The notes: generated from the sequence alone by a model not told the origin. A stretch of DNA of 64,000 nucleotides from Stereocaulon alpinum (GCA_018257865.1 JAEUBA010000085.1:1-64000), one strand, 5' to 3'. Counted from the stretch's first letter, positions 29,833 to 41,922 are shown. Program-made: numbers and translations.

Positions 29833-31621
29833 GTGGGGGTTTTTGTGGAGACATACGCATCCACAGCGACCAATGAATATCAGAAAACTGCAGGGTCTGT
29901 TTCAGATCCTGTGCTAGAAGCTGGAGATTCGCGCAATGCGACAAGCGACCAGTGTAGTCTCAACATTACACGGAGGAAATACCGGCGCGTACAACCACAA
30001 AGCGTCTGTTGATGAATTGCACAAATATTCGACGAGATGAGAGACCCTGCATAAAAGCTAGGCAGGTATTCAGTTTTACACCATATGAGTGTATCACGTG
30101 GAAGAGTTTCAGAAGCTGTCAGCAAGGGGAAACATGGGATGATGTATGCACCTCAACGCCCTAGGTTTCACACCTCGATTTCCGCATGAAATTAACCTCG
30201 AACAGAGAACGCTGATGACATGCTGTCTCGAACTACTTCCACTCCAATGGACTGGGTTTGCCACCCCATTCCAGCCCTCGGTCTCCATGCATGTGACGTC
30301 TTTTTGGGCTCGTTCTCTGGTTTGCGCGAATCTGTCTACCTTTAGGTTTCCCGCGCTGCACGGGATGAACTATATGCTCTACTTTGTTTCAGCATAACGA
30401 TACTCCACAAGTGGGTGGCTGCTAGGAAGTCTACCCTTTTCCACCGCACTAGCGACCCACTACAAGTGCTAGTTAAACAAGGCCCGATAATTTCAGACAG
30501 CGGACTTGGCTCCGTCAGTTCCGATTGTCACGGATGAATGACATTGAAACCCCTTACAGTCATGCTTCAGGACACATTGAGCATCTTCGAAACCCCAATG
30601 GGCATGGGTACAGCCCTTTGCAGTGACATGGAGAAAGAATGTCATACTAGTCTGCGCCTCCCGTTTCGAGCCGCTTGATACCCGGTTCTTAACTCGACTG
30701 TAGAGTCTTCTGGCTCCATAGAACGACATTCGCAAGCGTGGGATGCCGTTTAGGCGCCAACCGGAGCGGCAGTCTCGAAAGCGACCAAAGGTACTTTAGC
30801 AGTATCATGATGTGGTGTATGCGGTCTACTTCGCTATGCAGTAGCACACGATATACCCAGAAGATTTAATTATGTAGAGCCTTGAGGCTCCGTTACGTGG
30901 ATGACAAGTTGGGGCTACGAAAGGAGCCTGCTGCATGTTCCTGTTCCTGGCCCCTGGGATATGCATACCTGCTGCTTTCGACTGACCATCGGAAGATGAA
31001 TGTCAACTCTGATAATACCATCGCCATACCCGCCTTCGCCTGCATTTACCCTAAATAGTTCCAGCAGGGTAATGCTCGCAGTACTTCATGTTATATCGGC
31101 GAAACATTTACCCCAATCGAGCCCACTTTAGCGTGGGGGTTCCCTCCACGTTGAAACGTGCATACTGCTTTAGCAATGATCTGATGACCCATCATAGAAT
31201 AACATATGCGAATGCATTGTCCAAGACTGTCACAACAGTGTCATAAGAGTAGGAAACCACTTCCGCTACCCATGGGGAATTGGTAGTAGTGAGGCACTAT
31301 GGAGGCTTTTGAGGGTATCTTGGGGTGACAATGGGGAGGAAATGGTAGAAGAAGAGTATTATTGTAGTAGACAGTATTGCTTTGATCGCTAAGCGACTAC
31401 TAAGCGCAAGACTAAAGACATGGAACACGTAACAATCGTCGCTCTACATTCCCACTGAGGCCTTCAATCAAAAGCCTACGGCTTCAACTAGTCCCACCGA
31501 ACGACACCTTCACATAGGGTCTATTTCGTATTTATACCACAGGGCTGTAGATATAATACACCATATACTCCTCATCAAACCTCCTCAAATCATCCAACTA
31601 CAGATCCTGTCTCATCGTCCG
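29833..31621. other. Gene-poor stretch, nothing recognised
   Basis: About 1.8 kb with only short frames (29880-30125, 30146-30397, 30493-30735). No domains, repeats or RNA genes were seen. Confidence 0.5.
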
Positions 31622-32003
31622 TTAAAACACCAACTCATCCTGCGGCTTCGCCTTCCTAGGATCGAAGCGCATCCGCCATTGATTGAGCTCAATGTCCCCA
31701 TTCAGACACCGTGCTTCGTATTCCATCTCTACGAGCGAGGTGTGGATCGCTGTTCGTAGCTAGTTGGGGAGAGGGTAGTGGGTGGCGTTGGTTAGAGTGT
31801 GGCGGAGACTGTCGAAGAGGGTTGAGAAGGGAGCGTAGTCCCATGTCAGGTTGTTCATGAGGACGCCGGGGAAGCGGCTGTGGGAGCCGTCCTAGGCGGT
31901 GGTGTTGGATGAGATGCTCGATGGAGGCGATCATTTAGGACGGGGAGCGTGGTTAAGGTGTGGACGAGTTAGAGAGAGGGTCCTGCATGTTGGTATTGGC
32001 CAT
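31622..32003 (-). pseudogene. Decayed small gene, unknown family
   Basis: Reading from an ATG at 32003, a protein-like sequence runs MANTNMQDPLSNSSTP to a stop, continues in another frame, then in a third with SHSRFPGVLMNNLTWDYAPF and DSLRHTLTNATHYPLPN. It meets an in-frame TAG at 31762-31760 and goes on with LRTAIHTSLVEMEYEARC, ending KAKPQDELVF at a stop at 31624-31622. Codon use in the pieces looks coding. At least one frame slip and one or two stops break it, and no splice signals explain them. No family was recognised. Confidence 0.5.
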
Positions 32004-34100
32004 GGTGGTTCGAGGAAGGTTGAGATGAGTGATCACCGGAGAGGAACGCCTGCTCAATATGAATTCCCCGGAGCTTAGGTTGAGACAATGTCTTGTGGCC
32101 ATTGTTGTCATGTATGAAACAGTTTCCGAATGCCTTTGTCGTGGCGGGCGGATCTTCCTCCGGTCATGCAATGTCTATTTTAGCCCATGGCTTTTACAGC
32201 ATGGTTTTGAAAACTAGTCAATGATGGCAGTTAAGTGTTTACACGTATCCTGTCGTACCTCAACGTGCTACCAGTCGATGTGGTCCCAGTACCCGCCTTC
32301 ATTTTCAATAGGCAGTCCAGAGACTTTTCTTTCGGTTGTAGGTTTTTCAAGGAAAAGTCTTTGTAGTAGCACTGCAATATTTGAGCCCTTTCAAAGTCGG
32401 TGTTCGTCGTGCGAACGTTAGTAGCTCCAAAGAAAATTACTTCTTCTACCTTCGGTGAATGTAACACCGCTCGCTCCGGGACTCGGGGAGATTGTGGTGG
32501 GACTTCGGGACTTCCTTTGAGGTATTGTTGAGTTGAGACATTGTTGGCTCGCAGCAACGACAGAAGCAGAAGCTTTACGTCATGGGACGACATTGTTGGT
32601 TGACGAGGGTGAAGTTTTTCGCTGTGTCTTGATAGAAGGGCATGTGCTGATATTTCCTATGAAGAGAAGGCATGTTTCGAGACTAAGAGAATCGCTTCTG
32701 ATTAAGTACGCGCTGTTCTATTGCAAAGCCAGGCCTGTGCATCACATACAACGTACACAACATAAGGCCCCCCAAAGCCCCGTCGCAGCCGGCGTCTCAG
32801 AAATATTTCGGGCATGGGCAGCCTTACCGCAGCAACTTCAGTAGTCCCCACTTGGGACATGCAGTCCCTGAACAGTATGATCTTATTTTCCACGTATCTT
32901 TCTTCGCCGGTTGCAAGGCGGATGTCTAAATACCGTGTTCATGCTCTTCAAGCTGAACATTGAGGCCGACTTGGCGTGCCTGAGTCAGCACGTGTCTTGG
33001 CATAGAACTACTTGGTTAAGATCGCGATTCAGCCCCCGTTGTCAAGTAACATCGGACACATGCCACTGCCCCTGATCAATCTCGCTGTCTTGTGATTTAT
33101 CAGCAAGGTTATCTGATTGATTCGGGCTCGGTATCTGGGCTATCAGGCCACAGGACGTGAATGCTAGACAGGCTGGCAACCCGTTGTGTGCTCGGAGAGC
33201 CCCAATCCATTGATCTGCCCTGCTCCACGACGCAATGCTCTACCTTGGTATATCAAAAACATGTGCTATGGGGTTTCGAAGCAAAGACAAAGATACTTAG
33301 CGTGGAAACAACGAGAATCAAGCATGCACATTTCAGGCATCTGAGCTAGCGCGCCCTCCTAAGCATACTGTACAATCTGTACTCAACGTCGGCCTCCTTC
33401 CCACTCACCACCGAATCTAGACCCTGGCTGGTGTGGTACTTCCCTTGCGGCTGCGAATGCTCCCCCCTAGACCGCCAAATTCGCGTCCAAGCGTCTCACG
33501 TTCGGCTGTGCCCTCACAGAACTCGGCTCCTACTTAAAGGCACATCCCTTCGAGCCGGACGCGTACCATGAATGCAGAATAACTAAGAGGACTGAGATGA
33601 GCATCGGACGCGGGCTAAAGGCACGAAGCTGTAGGCTAGGGGCAAGATGACAATTATTGAGTGGGCAATGCTGAGCGTCGGAAATGTTAGAGTTGAAGCG
33701 TTATAACCTGGGACATATGACAAGGGCGGATCAGATTGAAACTTCCCTGGTAATGCATTGGAGCGAAGAGGCTTTGGAGACGAGTAATATTGGCTCAAGA
33801 ACTTTATGGTCTGGGATGCTGACTACGGGACTTTACTGCGATTCTACCAGACCTACCTTCAACACTGGCTGTGTGCATACTGATGCATTCTGCAAGGTTG
33901 TCGCTACAGAGCACAAACAGAAGTGAGGCACGCGGAACTGCTCCTCTCGATCATGCGGTCGCACGCTCCTCGGACTGCATACTACATCCCCTCTGGAGAT
34001 CATCACCCCACATTTGCACCATTATTATCTCGAGAGCCTGACCCGATCGCTCTTCGCCAACCACTGCTACCGCTTCGTCATCGATTAGCCCTTCCTCTAC
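32004..34100. other. Gene-poor stretch, nothing firmly supported
   Basis: About 2.1 kb. A minus-strand frame of 120 codons (32593-32231) starts with an ATG and a plausible leader, but has no domain and no intron evidence; it may be a small hypothetical gene. Other frames overlap it and are unconvincing. Confidence 0.4.
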
Positions 34101-35546
34101 CTACACAACGTCATCCTCATGATGGCCAGCCCAATGCTCACTACCCTCGGGATGAATCCTTCCGCAAGATGTACACCACAAAACATGACACTCTGGGCCG
34201 GCGGCGCTCACTTGAACGGGCGCAGACGTCGGACGGTCCATGCGAGAGTTCTCCAGATACTCTATAATAAGCCCTGGGTTCAACGGGACATTCGGAGCGG
34301 GATCAATAACAGGTTGGTGAGGTCGGAGATGCCAGTCCTGACAGCTCTCGCACCAGATGCTATTGCTCACCATGCCACCCATATCCATAGCACCATCGTC
34401 AGAGTCTGTGTCCGACCCACTTTCCCCGTCTTCAATCTCGTTGTCATCGAATAACTCTGCATTTTCCATCTCCAATTCCTCGAAGTGGTCCTCGTAAACT
34501 TCCTCCATCAGTCTCAAAAGACGAGGCGGAATGGCTGCTGCCATTCGAACCGCGATCGAACCCTCGAGCTCATTGCCGTGAGCCTCATCCGCTGCTTCCA
34601 GGTATTCTGCAAACACTCCGCTACGTTCCAGATCTTCTAGAGCTTCACTATACACGCGCTGAGATATCTCAATATCGTCTTCGCTTGCGATATTAGTTGT
34701 GAAGTTTGGATTGGTTCGTAGCTCGATCTGCAAGAACATCATGAACCGTTGTCTGCGTTGTCGTTTCGCCTCTGCTGCATTTGCAAGGTGTACGTTGACA
34801 TACGACTTGACGGTCTCCCATCTATCTCTACCTTCTTGCGTGAGTGTGAGAGGACTTGGACCCGTGAGAAGATAATTCACGTCGCGAAGGCGCTGTCTCA
34901 GCCCTTCATCGGTGCCGATGTGCTTTCTCTTCTCTTTGACGCATTCGGTACGGCATATGGGACAGCTGGCGTGGTGTACCACGTCCCCAACGTCAGTGAG
35001 CCAAAGCCAAAGGCATTCTTTGCCGATCACATGATTGGGCGCGCATGGCAGCTGCAAAGGCATCTCACCGCGTTCTCCCTCCCGGTACTTCTCCAAGCAG
35101 ATAGGGCAAGCTTGGCTATGTTCGTCAAGGTCATCAAGCTCAAGGCTGATAAGACCATTAATGAATGCAATAGCTGGAGGTACCTCAGCATTATCATCAG
35201 GCTTTAGCCCCTCAAAGTCGGCACGATTCTCGACATACTTCTCTGCAGGCTCCCATTGTGTTGCGTTGTCATCGAATGGGTCGACGCCTCTAGCCCATGG
35301 GAACAAGTCGTAAAAGTCCTCGTCAAATACTTCTTGCGCACTATTGGGCTGATGTGGCAAGTCGAGCCCGCCAGAGCCATGATTGCGCCGCTGAAAGATT
35401 GGGAGTCTGCCAAGCCGGTTGTTGTCCACACTGAGATTTCGGGCTGCCTGACTGGTAAGTCGCTGTTGATCTTCATACTCGCGTTGCAATTGTCGTTCAA
35501 GTTGTGCTTCGTCTTGGGCCGCATTGTGGTCTTGTTGTCCATCCAT
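34101..35546 (-). CDS. RING finger protein, probable ubiquitin ligase
   Basis: Single exon, 481 residues from the ATG at 35546. The N-terminus is Gln/Arg-rich and likely coiled (EAQLERQLQREYEDQQRL). A RING domain spans about residues 146-200. It starts CPICLEKY, continues with LPCAPNHVIGKEC and closes with CPIC, giving Cys/His ligands for two zinc ions; a Trp-rich helix (LWLWL) lies in the usual E2-facing position. The middle is helical and very acidic near residues 360-395 (DDNEIEDGESGSDTDSDD). The C-terminus has a second Cys/His-rich part (IWCESCQDWH and LWCTSCGRIHPEG) that may hold another zinc. RING proteins transfer ubiquitin from an E2 to a substrate; the target is unknown. No membrane helix was seen. 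Confidence 0.82.
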   Translation of the reverse strand: MDGQQDHNAAQDEAQLERQLQREYEDQQRLTSQAARNLSVDNNRLGRLPIFQRRNHGSGGLDLPHQPNSAQEVFDEDFYDLFPWARGVDPFDDNATQWEPAEKYVENRADFEGLKPDDNAEVPPAIAFINGLISLELDDLDEHSQACPICLEKYREGERGEMPLQLPCAPNHVIGKECLWLWLTDVGDVVHHASCPICRTECVKEKRKHIGTDEGLRQRLRDVNYLLTGPSPLTLTQEGRDRWETVKSYVNVHLANAAEAKRQRRQRFMMFLQIELRTNPNFTTNIASEDDIEISQRVYSEALEDLERSGVFAEYLEAADEAHGNELEGSIAVRMAAAIPPRLLRLMEEVYEDHFEELEMENAELFDDNEIEDGESGSDTDSDDGAMDMGGMVSNSIWCESCQDWHLRPHQPVIDPAPNVPLNPGLIIEYLENSRMDRPTSAPVQVSAAGPECHVLWCTSCGRIHPEGSEHWAGHHEDDVV

Positions 35547-36828
35547 GTCGGGGACACAATATCTAGATATCTTGGTTCGATTGCCTCGCTAGTCTCGTAG
35601 TCGTGGGTGCGGATGTTTCCTGATGTCTGAATGTCTGGTGACAATCTGCGTGTGGTAGAGAGCATGAGCAATAGGTATAGTAGAGGAATAACTGACATGA
35701 TTGCAATGTGTGTCGGTGCGGGTGTCGAGTGACTGACAATGAGATCTAATAGTGTCGAGCTCGGTAGAAAGACGCTCATAGATATGACTAGAAAACTGCA
35801 CAATGATATTGTTGCTATTGTTTCTTTGCTCGAACGCTCTCATCGACACTACTCCAGGCGTAGCTTACACCATACAACACTAATGAGCATGTTTGCCACA
35901 AAGACTAGACAGGGGCAAATCCCGGTCACTGGCGAACACACCCGGTAGTCGGCCAAAGTGTCTAAGCTGCAATCCTGCACAGGCGAGCCGAATACCAGCA
36001 AGCAGCAAACACAACAAAGAACAAAGCGACAAACTCGAAATGAATCCTTTTTGTCCTGCTTGTCAGGTGTTCCATCTCTTCCGTTACTCGTGGAGAAGTG
36101 TTGCGGACAGCAGGGTGCACCGAATAAATGCAATTGCTTTACCCGCGCGCAATGGTAACGTTCCAGCCAAAAACTCATTGCAGCAAGTCTATCACGCTGC
36201 TAAACTTCGCAAGGAGCAAGGCATGGACTATTGGGAAATTTACACGGCGACATAAAGTCACTACGCTGCTGTGGCCAGTCAAAGTTTGCATTACAAGTGT
36301 ACGGATGGTCATGATGTTTGAGATGAAATACCGAGCTTGTTTCCACCAAATCTCAACCTCGGGAGCATGCTATCGTTCCAGTAACAACGTTTGATCTGCG
36401 ATTGTAGAAACCTAAAATGGTGGAGGTGAATGAACGAGGCCATACATTGCTTGTACGTTACTCCACCCGTTTCGCTCATCTACCGGACCGACTATCCTCG
36501 GTAGCGTGATATTCTCTTGCAATGAGGCAGTCCAGGCGCCACTCTAAGATTTCCTTAAACCAAACATCTTCCTTTAGAAACCCCATTTGGGGAGAAAAGC
36601 CGCCAGCTACCTCATCATATAGGGACAAGACGATGTGCGCCGATGTAGGATTCATTTCCACCGCTGGGCCTCATTAGTTGGCTTACAAGAAGCGCTGTCA
36701 ATCTTGCTCACGGATTTGCGTTGCGAATTTGTCAAACAGAACTCAAGCCGCTTATAGGAAGCAGCGTTACTATGGAGCTACGCAATGATACTCGGACAAA
36801 TTTTTGGATCCGACAACTAGCCTGCACA
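35547..36828. other. Intergenic, nothing recognised
   Basis: Upstream side of the RING gene. Many small overlapping frames on both strands (35589-36255) are probably chance. No repeat or RNA gene was seen. Confidence 0.5.
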
Positions 36829-37600
36829 ATGTCATTGTCCTACTCACGACAGGTAGATTCCTCATCCTCCTTGGCCCCATGGGATCAGCTAATGTCACCT
36901 CACAGGGCCATAACCAATACATCGCCACCCTTTCTCAAATTGCCTGTAGGAGTGAGAAGCCCGGTCTACAAATATGTATTGGGTCGCAGTTTCCTCCATG
37001 TCAAGACCAAGTACTACCGTCCTAGGATTAACGATAGACGTGGGTGCAGATGCAGAAAGACTCCGCTTCGATGCTTGCCGTACAGAATCCTCAGATTTCG
37101 AAGCCCAGGAGCGTCTCGATAGCTCGAGTACAGCAGGGCCAGTGAAAGACGCTAATTGTCACCGGCTTTGTACGTGGTGGGAGAAAGATTGTTATTACAA
37201 CCGAGTGTCGGGCGATCTTCCTGGAGAGCCTTTGAATCTCGGTATGTTCCTCAGCTGCCGCCAAATCTACCATGAAGCAACAGATGCTATATATAGCAAA
37301 GTCACGTTCTCCTTTGCATGGCCAGAGACTCTACGCCGCTTCATCGACGACCTCCAGGATTCGTCACCGCTGAACACATCCTTAGTACGCAAGTTACACC
37401 TCGATATGACTGCGATGTAAGTCCGATGAAGCCGATTGGAATGCGGCATTGCAACTCGTCTTGAAAAATCTGACCTCTCTCAAAACAATCCAATCCATAT
37501 TGGAATTGATCAGAAAGTCGAAGTTTACCAACTGTGTTATACGAAAGTGGATGAGGGGCAGTCGAATTTTCTCCGGGCTTTGTGTGAGCTGAGAAAACTC
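36829..37600 (+). pseudogene. DUF7730-like pseudogene
   Basis: Starts at an ATG (36829) with a Ser-rich leader and then FLKLPVGVRSPVYKYVLG, the usual entry motif of this fungal family. The frame slips by one near 37000-37060. It continues RLRFDACRTESSDFEAQERL, then LNLGMFLSCRQIYHEATDAI and ETLRRFIDDLQ, and reaches a stop at 37418-37420. Another slip follows, and the family sequence goes on with DWNAALQLVLKNLTSLKTI and LELIRKSKF before it fades. I found no GT..AG pair that would remove either break and restore the frame. An intact member of the same broad family is at 11798-12707, but the two are not obviously recent copies. Confidence 0.6.
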
Positions 37601-38030
37601 CCTCTTATATTTGCTTCCATTGTCATCTTTAGCAGTGGTGTCACGCATCCTAAGGGGCCTTTACCATGTAGTAGTATGTCCCAGTCGGGGCATCAGGGTA
37701 GCTAACCACACGCTCAGAGGAAAGAGTAGTCACATTACATGAGGGACACTATAACTAGCTTGCCAAGGTCATGAAAACGGTTCGAAGCAGACGATGATGA
37801 CACAGGAAATGCAGAGAAGGAGCAAGGATGTGCTGAACGTCAAGCGCTGAGAGCGCACCATCGACAACTTTAACGGAGTAATTAATCATACGGATTGATA
37901 ATGACCTATAGGAACAACAATTGGCGCTTAGTGTAACGATATCTACAAGCCTTCTGCTCTGCATTCGCCAACTATCTGGCAAGGAAATGTCATGGGCACC
38001 GCTCAGGAACACACTGAAACGATCATTAAC
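37601..38030. other. Short intergenic stretch
   Basis: Between the DUF7730-like relic and the 3' end of the HEPN-like gene. Nothing was recognised. Confidence 0.5.
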
Positions 38031-39845
38031 TCATGTTCTGTACGCGATGAAGTGTAGCCAATCCCAACACAGCAACGCGGTTTTCTGATACAAAGCCACC
38101 AATCCAAAGCGAAGTGCTTCGCTTTCCTCCTGCGTCGCGGTGCCCTCTGCGGGAGTCCCGACAGTATGCACTTCGGGCTGCGTCTCTGGTGCTGTCGGCA
38201 CGAATCTGAGGGGCTCATACATGGAGTCGCTGTTGACATACTTTTCGATGGCTAAGTTGCAGATATCTCCATCTTCTAGAGCCTCCGCATTTCTCGAACT
38301 CTCCGTTTCGGCGCTCACGTTGATCTCCACTGTAGACGAAGTTGCTGCTGTAGCCGGTTTGAGCGGAGACGACTTGCTAGCAACTGCATCTTCCGAGGTT
38401 GGGATACTTATGAGTTCGCTGCTAGAATCGCTTAAAGACCTGGCAGACGTGACAATCCCGAAAGCCTTGGGAGTCCCGTCACCCGGTTCGGGGCCATTCA
38501 TACTTTCACAGAGTGTTAAGATGGCGTCGCGCCTCTTGCACTCTCCTAATTGATCAGCTGGCACTTCTCTCCCATCATAGTACTTGAAGAGACGGCAGAT
38601 CACCTCCTCGCGCGATCTCTTAGAGAGGAAGACCTCGACCAGGATCTCGATCTCCAGGGCCAAAATCCGATCATCGAATAGTACCATTAATAGAATGGCC
38701 AATTGCGCATAGTCGCACAATGTTCTTTCGCTAAGGTGATTGCGATGGGCCACGTCGTTCCTCAACCCAACTGCAAAGAAAAACGCTTCTCGCATAAGTT
38801 CCACTGCTTTGACATGATGACCACCCAAATTGAAATATTCCGCTGGTGATTCAGGATTCCACAGGGGTGGCACACCGAACCACAACTTGCAGGACCAGAA
38901 CCGCAGTTCAAAGTCTTCTGCTCTCTTCCAGTGATTGATAGCCTCGGGATCCTTTGCTTTAACAAAGTTGAAACATCCTCTCTCCAACAGATGTAAAACC
39001 CGGCTATGTACTTGGAGGATAGTCGTGCACGGCTTCTGGTCAAGAGCGAGCATCTTGTGCACTTCACTTATGGTCTGATCATCCAGTCCCGGCTCCTGAA
39101 TCACGACTTTCCAGACCATCTCAACTTGCGCCGCACGTTTTTCGTCCTTCAATATCGCAGGAATTTGCATAACATCCCTAAAAACTGAATCCTCGATATC
39201 GTGACGATCGAACACTGCGTTCCTTAATTTGTCAGCCGTGCCGAGGATCGTGTTACTAAACCATGACCCCCGATTCCAGGCAGTGGGTGGGTAGTAATAG
39301 GCTTCATCACATAATTTAGCTCGAGAAAGCATGAGTGGCCAGTATTTCAACTCGATTCTGTCTGGAGCATTCCAATCTTTCATCACCATTATCCTTCCAT
39401 AATATTCGTGTTCCAGATTCTTCTCTTTCCATTCCTGTGAATTCAACTTGTCCTTGAGTTCACGTTGTGAAAAGTCGAAGAAACTGGCTCCTATGATGTC
39501 GACCAGCCAACAAAGGAATGAATACCAGATGAGGCTCCTGAAACGGTCTGATGATGACATCCTAATCTCGGGTTCAGCACCTTCTTTGACGGTCCATCCG
39601 TCATCTTCAACGGGGTATCGAGACCTCTCCCATTCTTGCCATACTTCGTGCTGCTCGTCCTCAGATTCGTCGGATGTATAGCTGTCCAAGTCACCCCAGC
39701 CATCCCCTGAATCCCAGTCATGTCCTGAGTCTGGTGTCTCCTCGCCGGCATCATTGTGTTCGCAGTTGTCTAGGATCTCTACCATCTCCCATTCTTGCTG
39801 GGGATCTACCTCATATTCTGGCCAGTATTCCCTGTTAGTCTCCAT
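38031..39845 (-). CDS. Uncharacterised protein with a HEPN-like motif
   Basis: Single exon, 604 residues from the ATG at 39845; the open frame begins 20 codons earlier only at a TTG. Residues ~20-95 are highly acidic (repeated Asp/Glu with Trp). Residues ~100-470 are helical and rich in Trp and Phe. In this part, MREAFFFAVGLRNDVAHRNH holds R362-N-D-V-A-H367, the R-x4-H pattern (often R-N-x3-H) of HEPN-fold ribonucleases. It is followed by long hydrophobic helices (LAILLMVLFDDRILALEIEI), as expected for a HEPN bundle. The C-terminal ~130 residues are Ser/Thr/Ala-rich and disordered, then end in a short hydrophobic tail (LLCWDWLHFIAY). I do not recognise the whole-protein family. The HEPN assignment rests on one motif and the helical setting, so it is tentative. 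The protein could be an RNase or a helical scaffold. Confidence 0.55.
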   Translation of the reverse strand: METNREYWPEYEVDPQQEWEMVEILDNCEHNDAGEETPDSGHDWDSGDGWGDLDSYTSDESEDEQHEVWQEWERSRYPVEDDGWTVKEGAEPEIRMSSSDRFRSLIWYSFLCWLVDIIGASFFDFSQRELKDKLNSQEWKEKNLEHEYYGRIMVMKDWNAPDRIELKYWPLMLSRAKLCDEAYYYPPTAWNRGSWFSNTILGTADKLRNAVFDRHDIEDSVFRDVMQIPAILKDEKRAAQVEMVWKVVIQEPGLDDQTISEVHKMLALDQKPCTTILQVHSRVLHLLERGCFNFVKAKDPEAINHWKRAEDFELRFWSCKLWFGVPPLWNPESPAEYFNLGGHHVKAVELMREAFFFAVGLRNDVAHRNHLSERTLCDYAQLAILLMVLFDDRILALEIEILVEVFLSKRSREEVICRLFKYYDGREVPADQLGECKRRDAILTLCESMNGPEPGDGTPKAFGIVTSARSLSDSSSELISIPTSEDAVASKSSPLKPATAATSSTVEINVSAETESSRNAEALEDGDICNLAIEKYVNSDSMYEPLRFVPTAPETQPEVHTVGTPAEGTATQEESEALRFGLVALYQKTALLCWDWLHFIAYRT

Positions 39846-41922
39846 CCTACCCAAAGAGGAACACGCTGAAAAGAGTGGTATGTTTTCCAGCGAGCTGATG
39901 GACAAGTCCGTCCCGCCAGGAGTGTTTGCTGAATTGATATCGGATGTTGTTGTTATGGTCCTGTATCCTGCGATATGGTGAACAGTCTGTCAATAGCATC
40001 GAAACTTATATAAGTAGAGGCTCTGGCAATATTGAGGGGAGGAATATTGTTCATGAATTTTGTGTTACTACAATGCTCTTTGTACCGTGTGGGAATTCTT
40101 CGTGCCATGTGAAAGTCATTGTACCATGTAAAAATTATTGTACCATGTGAAAGTCATTGTGGGCGCCTGAAACTCGTTGCACCATGCAAGAGGCCTTTAT
40201 CAGACACTCACACATTATATTTTTATTACGACATACCGGAAGAAGTGCAGTGATATTTGAGATGAACTTTGAGCTTGTGCTTGGCGACCGAATTGGTGTT
40301 CGCAATTGCCATGCTGCGACGCTTCAGACAGACTGGACTTGGACATCGATCGCCATGCCGCACAATCGGTACTCGAACCTCAGACATAGAGAAAGTAGAC
40401 GGTTTTTATTGAATTGTGCAGTAGCCTGCTCACTGTACTGGAAAAATTTGCCACTCAGCCTCCACGTCGAATTCGATCGGGCAGCCTATGCGAGAGATCT
40501 GGATCTGGTTATAATCCCATCTTTGGAGAGTAGGTAGCTCCGTGCGAGGGAACTATAAGCAATTAGCTCGGCAGGTTACGAATATGATGGGATGGAAGCC
40601 TTGGCATGTCAGTAAAAGGGGTTCAGGTTGAGCAGTGTGGGCGGAGTCTCTTTGTTGTCAACGTCCAATATGCACGGCTTCCTGAGTCGTCCGGCTGATC
40701 AACGGACATGGTGCTTTTGCTCGTTGCCTCTACTAGAATCGAGGGTATCCTACAGCACTAAGAGCAACTAGGGTCTCATCTCGTAGGGCCACTCGTTAGA
40801 GTTCTGCTCGTAATCCTTCTTCGCAACCCGAGCACATTCCTCCTCAGGTCCCACATTTTCTTCATCATTGTGCGGCTTATCATCCGCCCGAGGCGGTAGA
40901 CACAAGAAATGTCAGCTGAAATTTTGGATCATCTGGGGACTTGGATTTTTTTTCGAAAAGATCTTACGTACCTGGTTTAGTCCCCCGTGATTTTACGAAA
41001 GGGTTGAATATAACCTATCAGTGCGCACTTTGGACCTCCTCGAAGATACACACTGTGGGTAGTGCACAAGCGGCCACATTTCCGGACACAAAAGTGTGTT
41101 GAGAGATGCTCAAATAGATGTGTCCTGAATCTATAGAGGCACCTGAAAGATAGCCGAGAAGCAGATTGCTGCTAGTATCGGTCAGTAATGGTAGTGAGTG
41201 TAATTCTGGAAGATACCGCCTGATCGCAAATGTAAATGGACTGAGAAGGACTTGGTGCCCTTGCGTTTGTTTCATTCAATCCTACTTATCGAGACTTTTG
41301 AATGATGCTATGAAGTCGTGTCGCTACTGAAGATTCAGCAGTATGTTGGGTCGAAAATCTCGCCTGGGGATAACACTTTCACCTGTTTTTCTCACGAGGA
41401 CACCGCTCGATACAACGTATTCTCAGAGTAGATGCTATTTATCCCAAGTGGTAGATTTCCAGCTGAATATGCATTGAGAGGCGCTGGCGGTAGAGCGACA
41501 ATGTTGCCGAGTGATAGAAGGGCACAAAGAAGGGAAAGCTTAGCGCCATTGAGGCTTGGCGCCAAGATTGGTTATGGTTCACCTGAGGCACCTTAGCAAT
41601 CATACTGACCGCTGATGAGACATCACAATATAATATCATTGCGCGCACCTTTTGCGCCAAATTCCAAGCCACTCGTCGGAGGGCTGGCGGTGACATGTAG
41701 CGGTCTGGCTCCCTTCTAGCACCGTCCTCTAGACACTTAAGCAACCGCGCAATCACCACAAATAAAATTAGATCAGTACACTAATATCTTCACCTAAATC
41801 CTAGGATGTGTTCCCTGTCATTGCATTATGTTGCACGTTCTTGCTCCATGTTGTAGCGTGGGTTTCACTTTCAAACCGTACACCGTGGCCTGGCTTGCAA
41901 GTCGGAGCTCACCGAAAGATCA
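39846..41922. other. Gene-poor stretch before the HET gene
   Basis: About 2.1 kb. It contains the degenerate 20-bp repeat listed separately. Frames at 40157-40537 (+) and 41018-41275, 41439-41759 (-) have no domain. Nothing else was recognised. Confidence 0.5.
40079..40190. repeat. Degenerate ~20-bp tandem repeat
   Basis: About six units with the consensus TTGTACCATGTGAAAGTCA. Unit starts fall at roughly 40079, 40099, 40119, 40138, 40157 and 40177. The middle units are the closest match and the outer ones have drifted. Non-coding; it lies 230-350 bases upstream of the HEPN-like gene's start. Confidence 0.8.
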
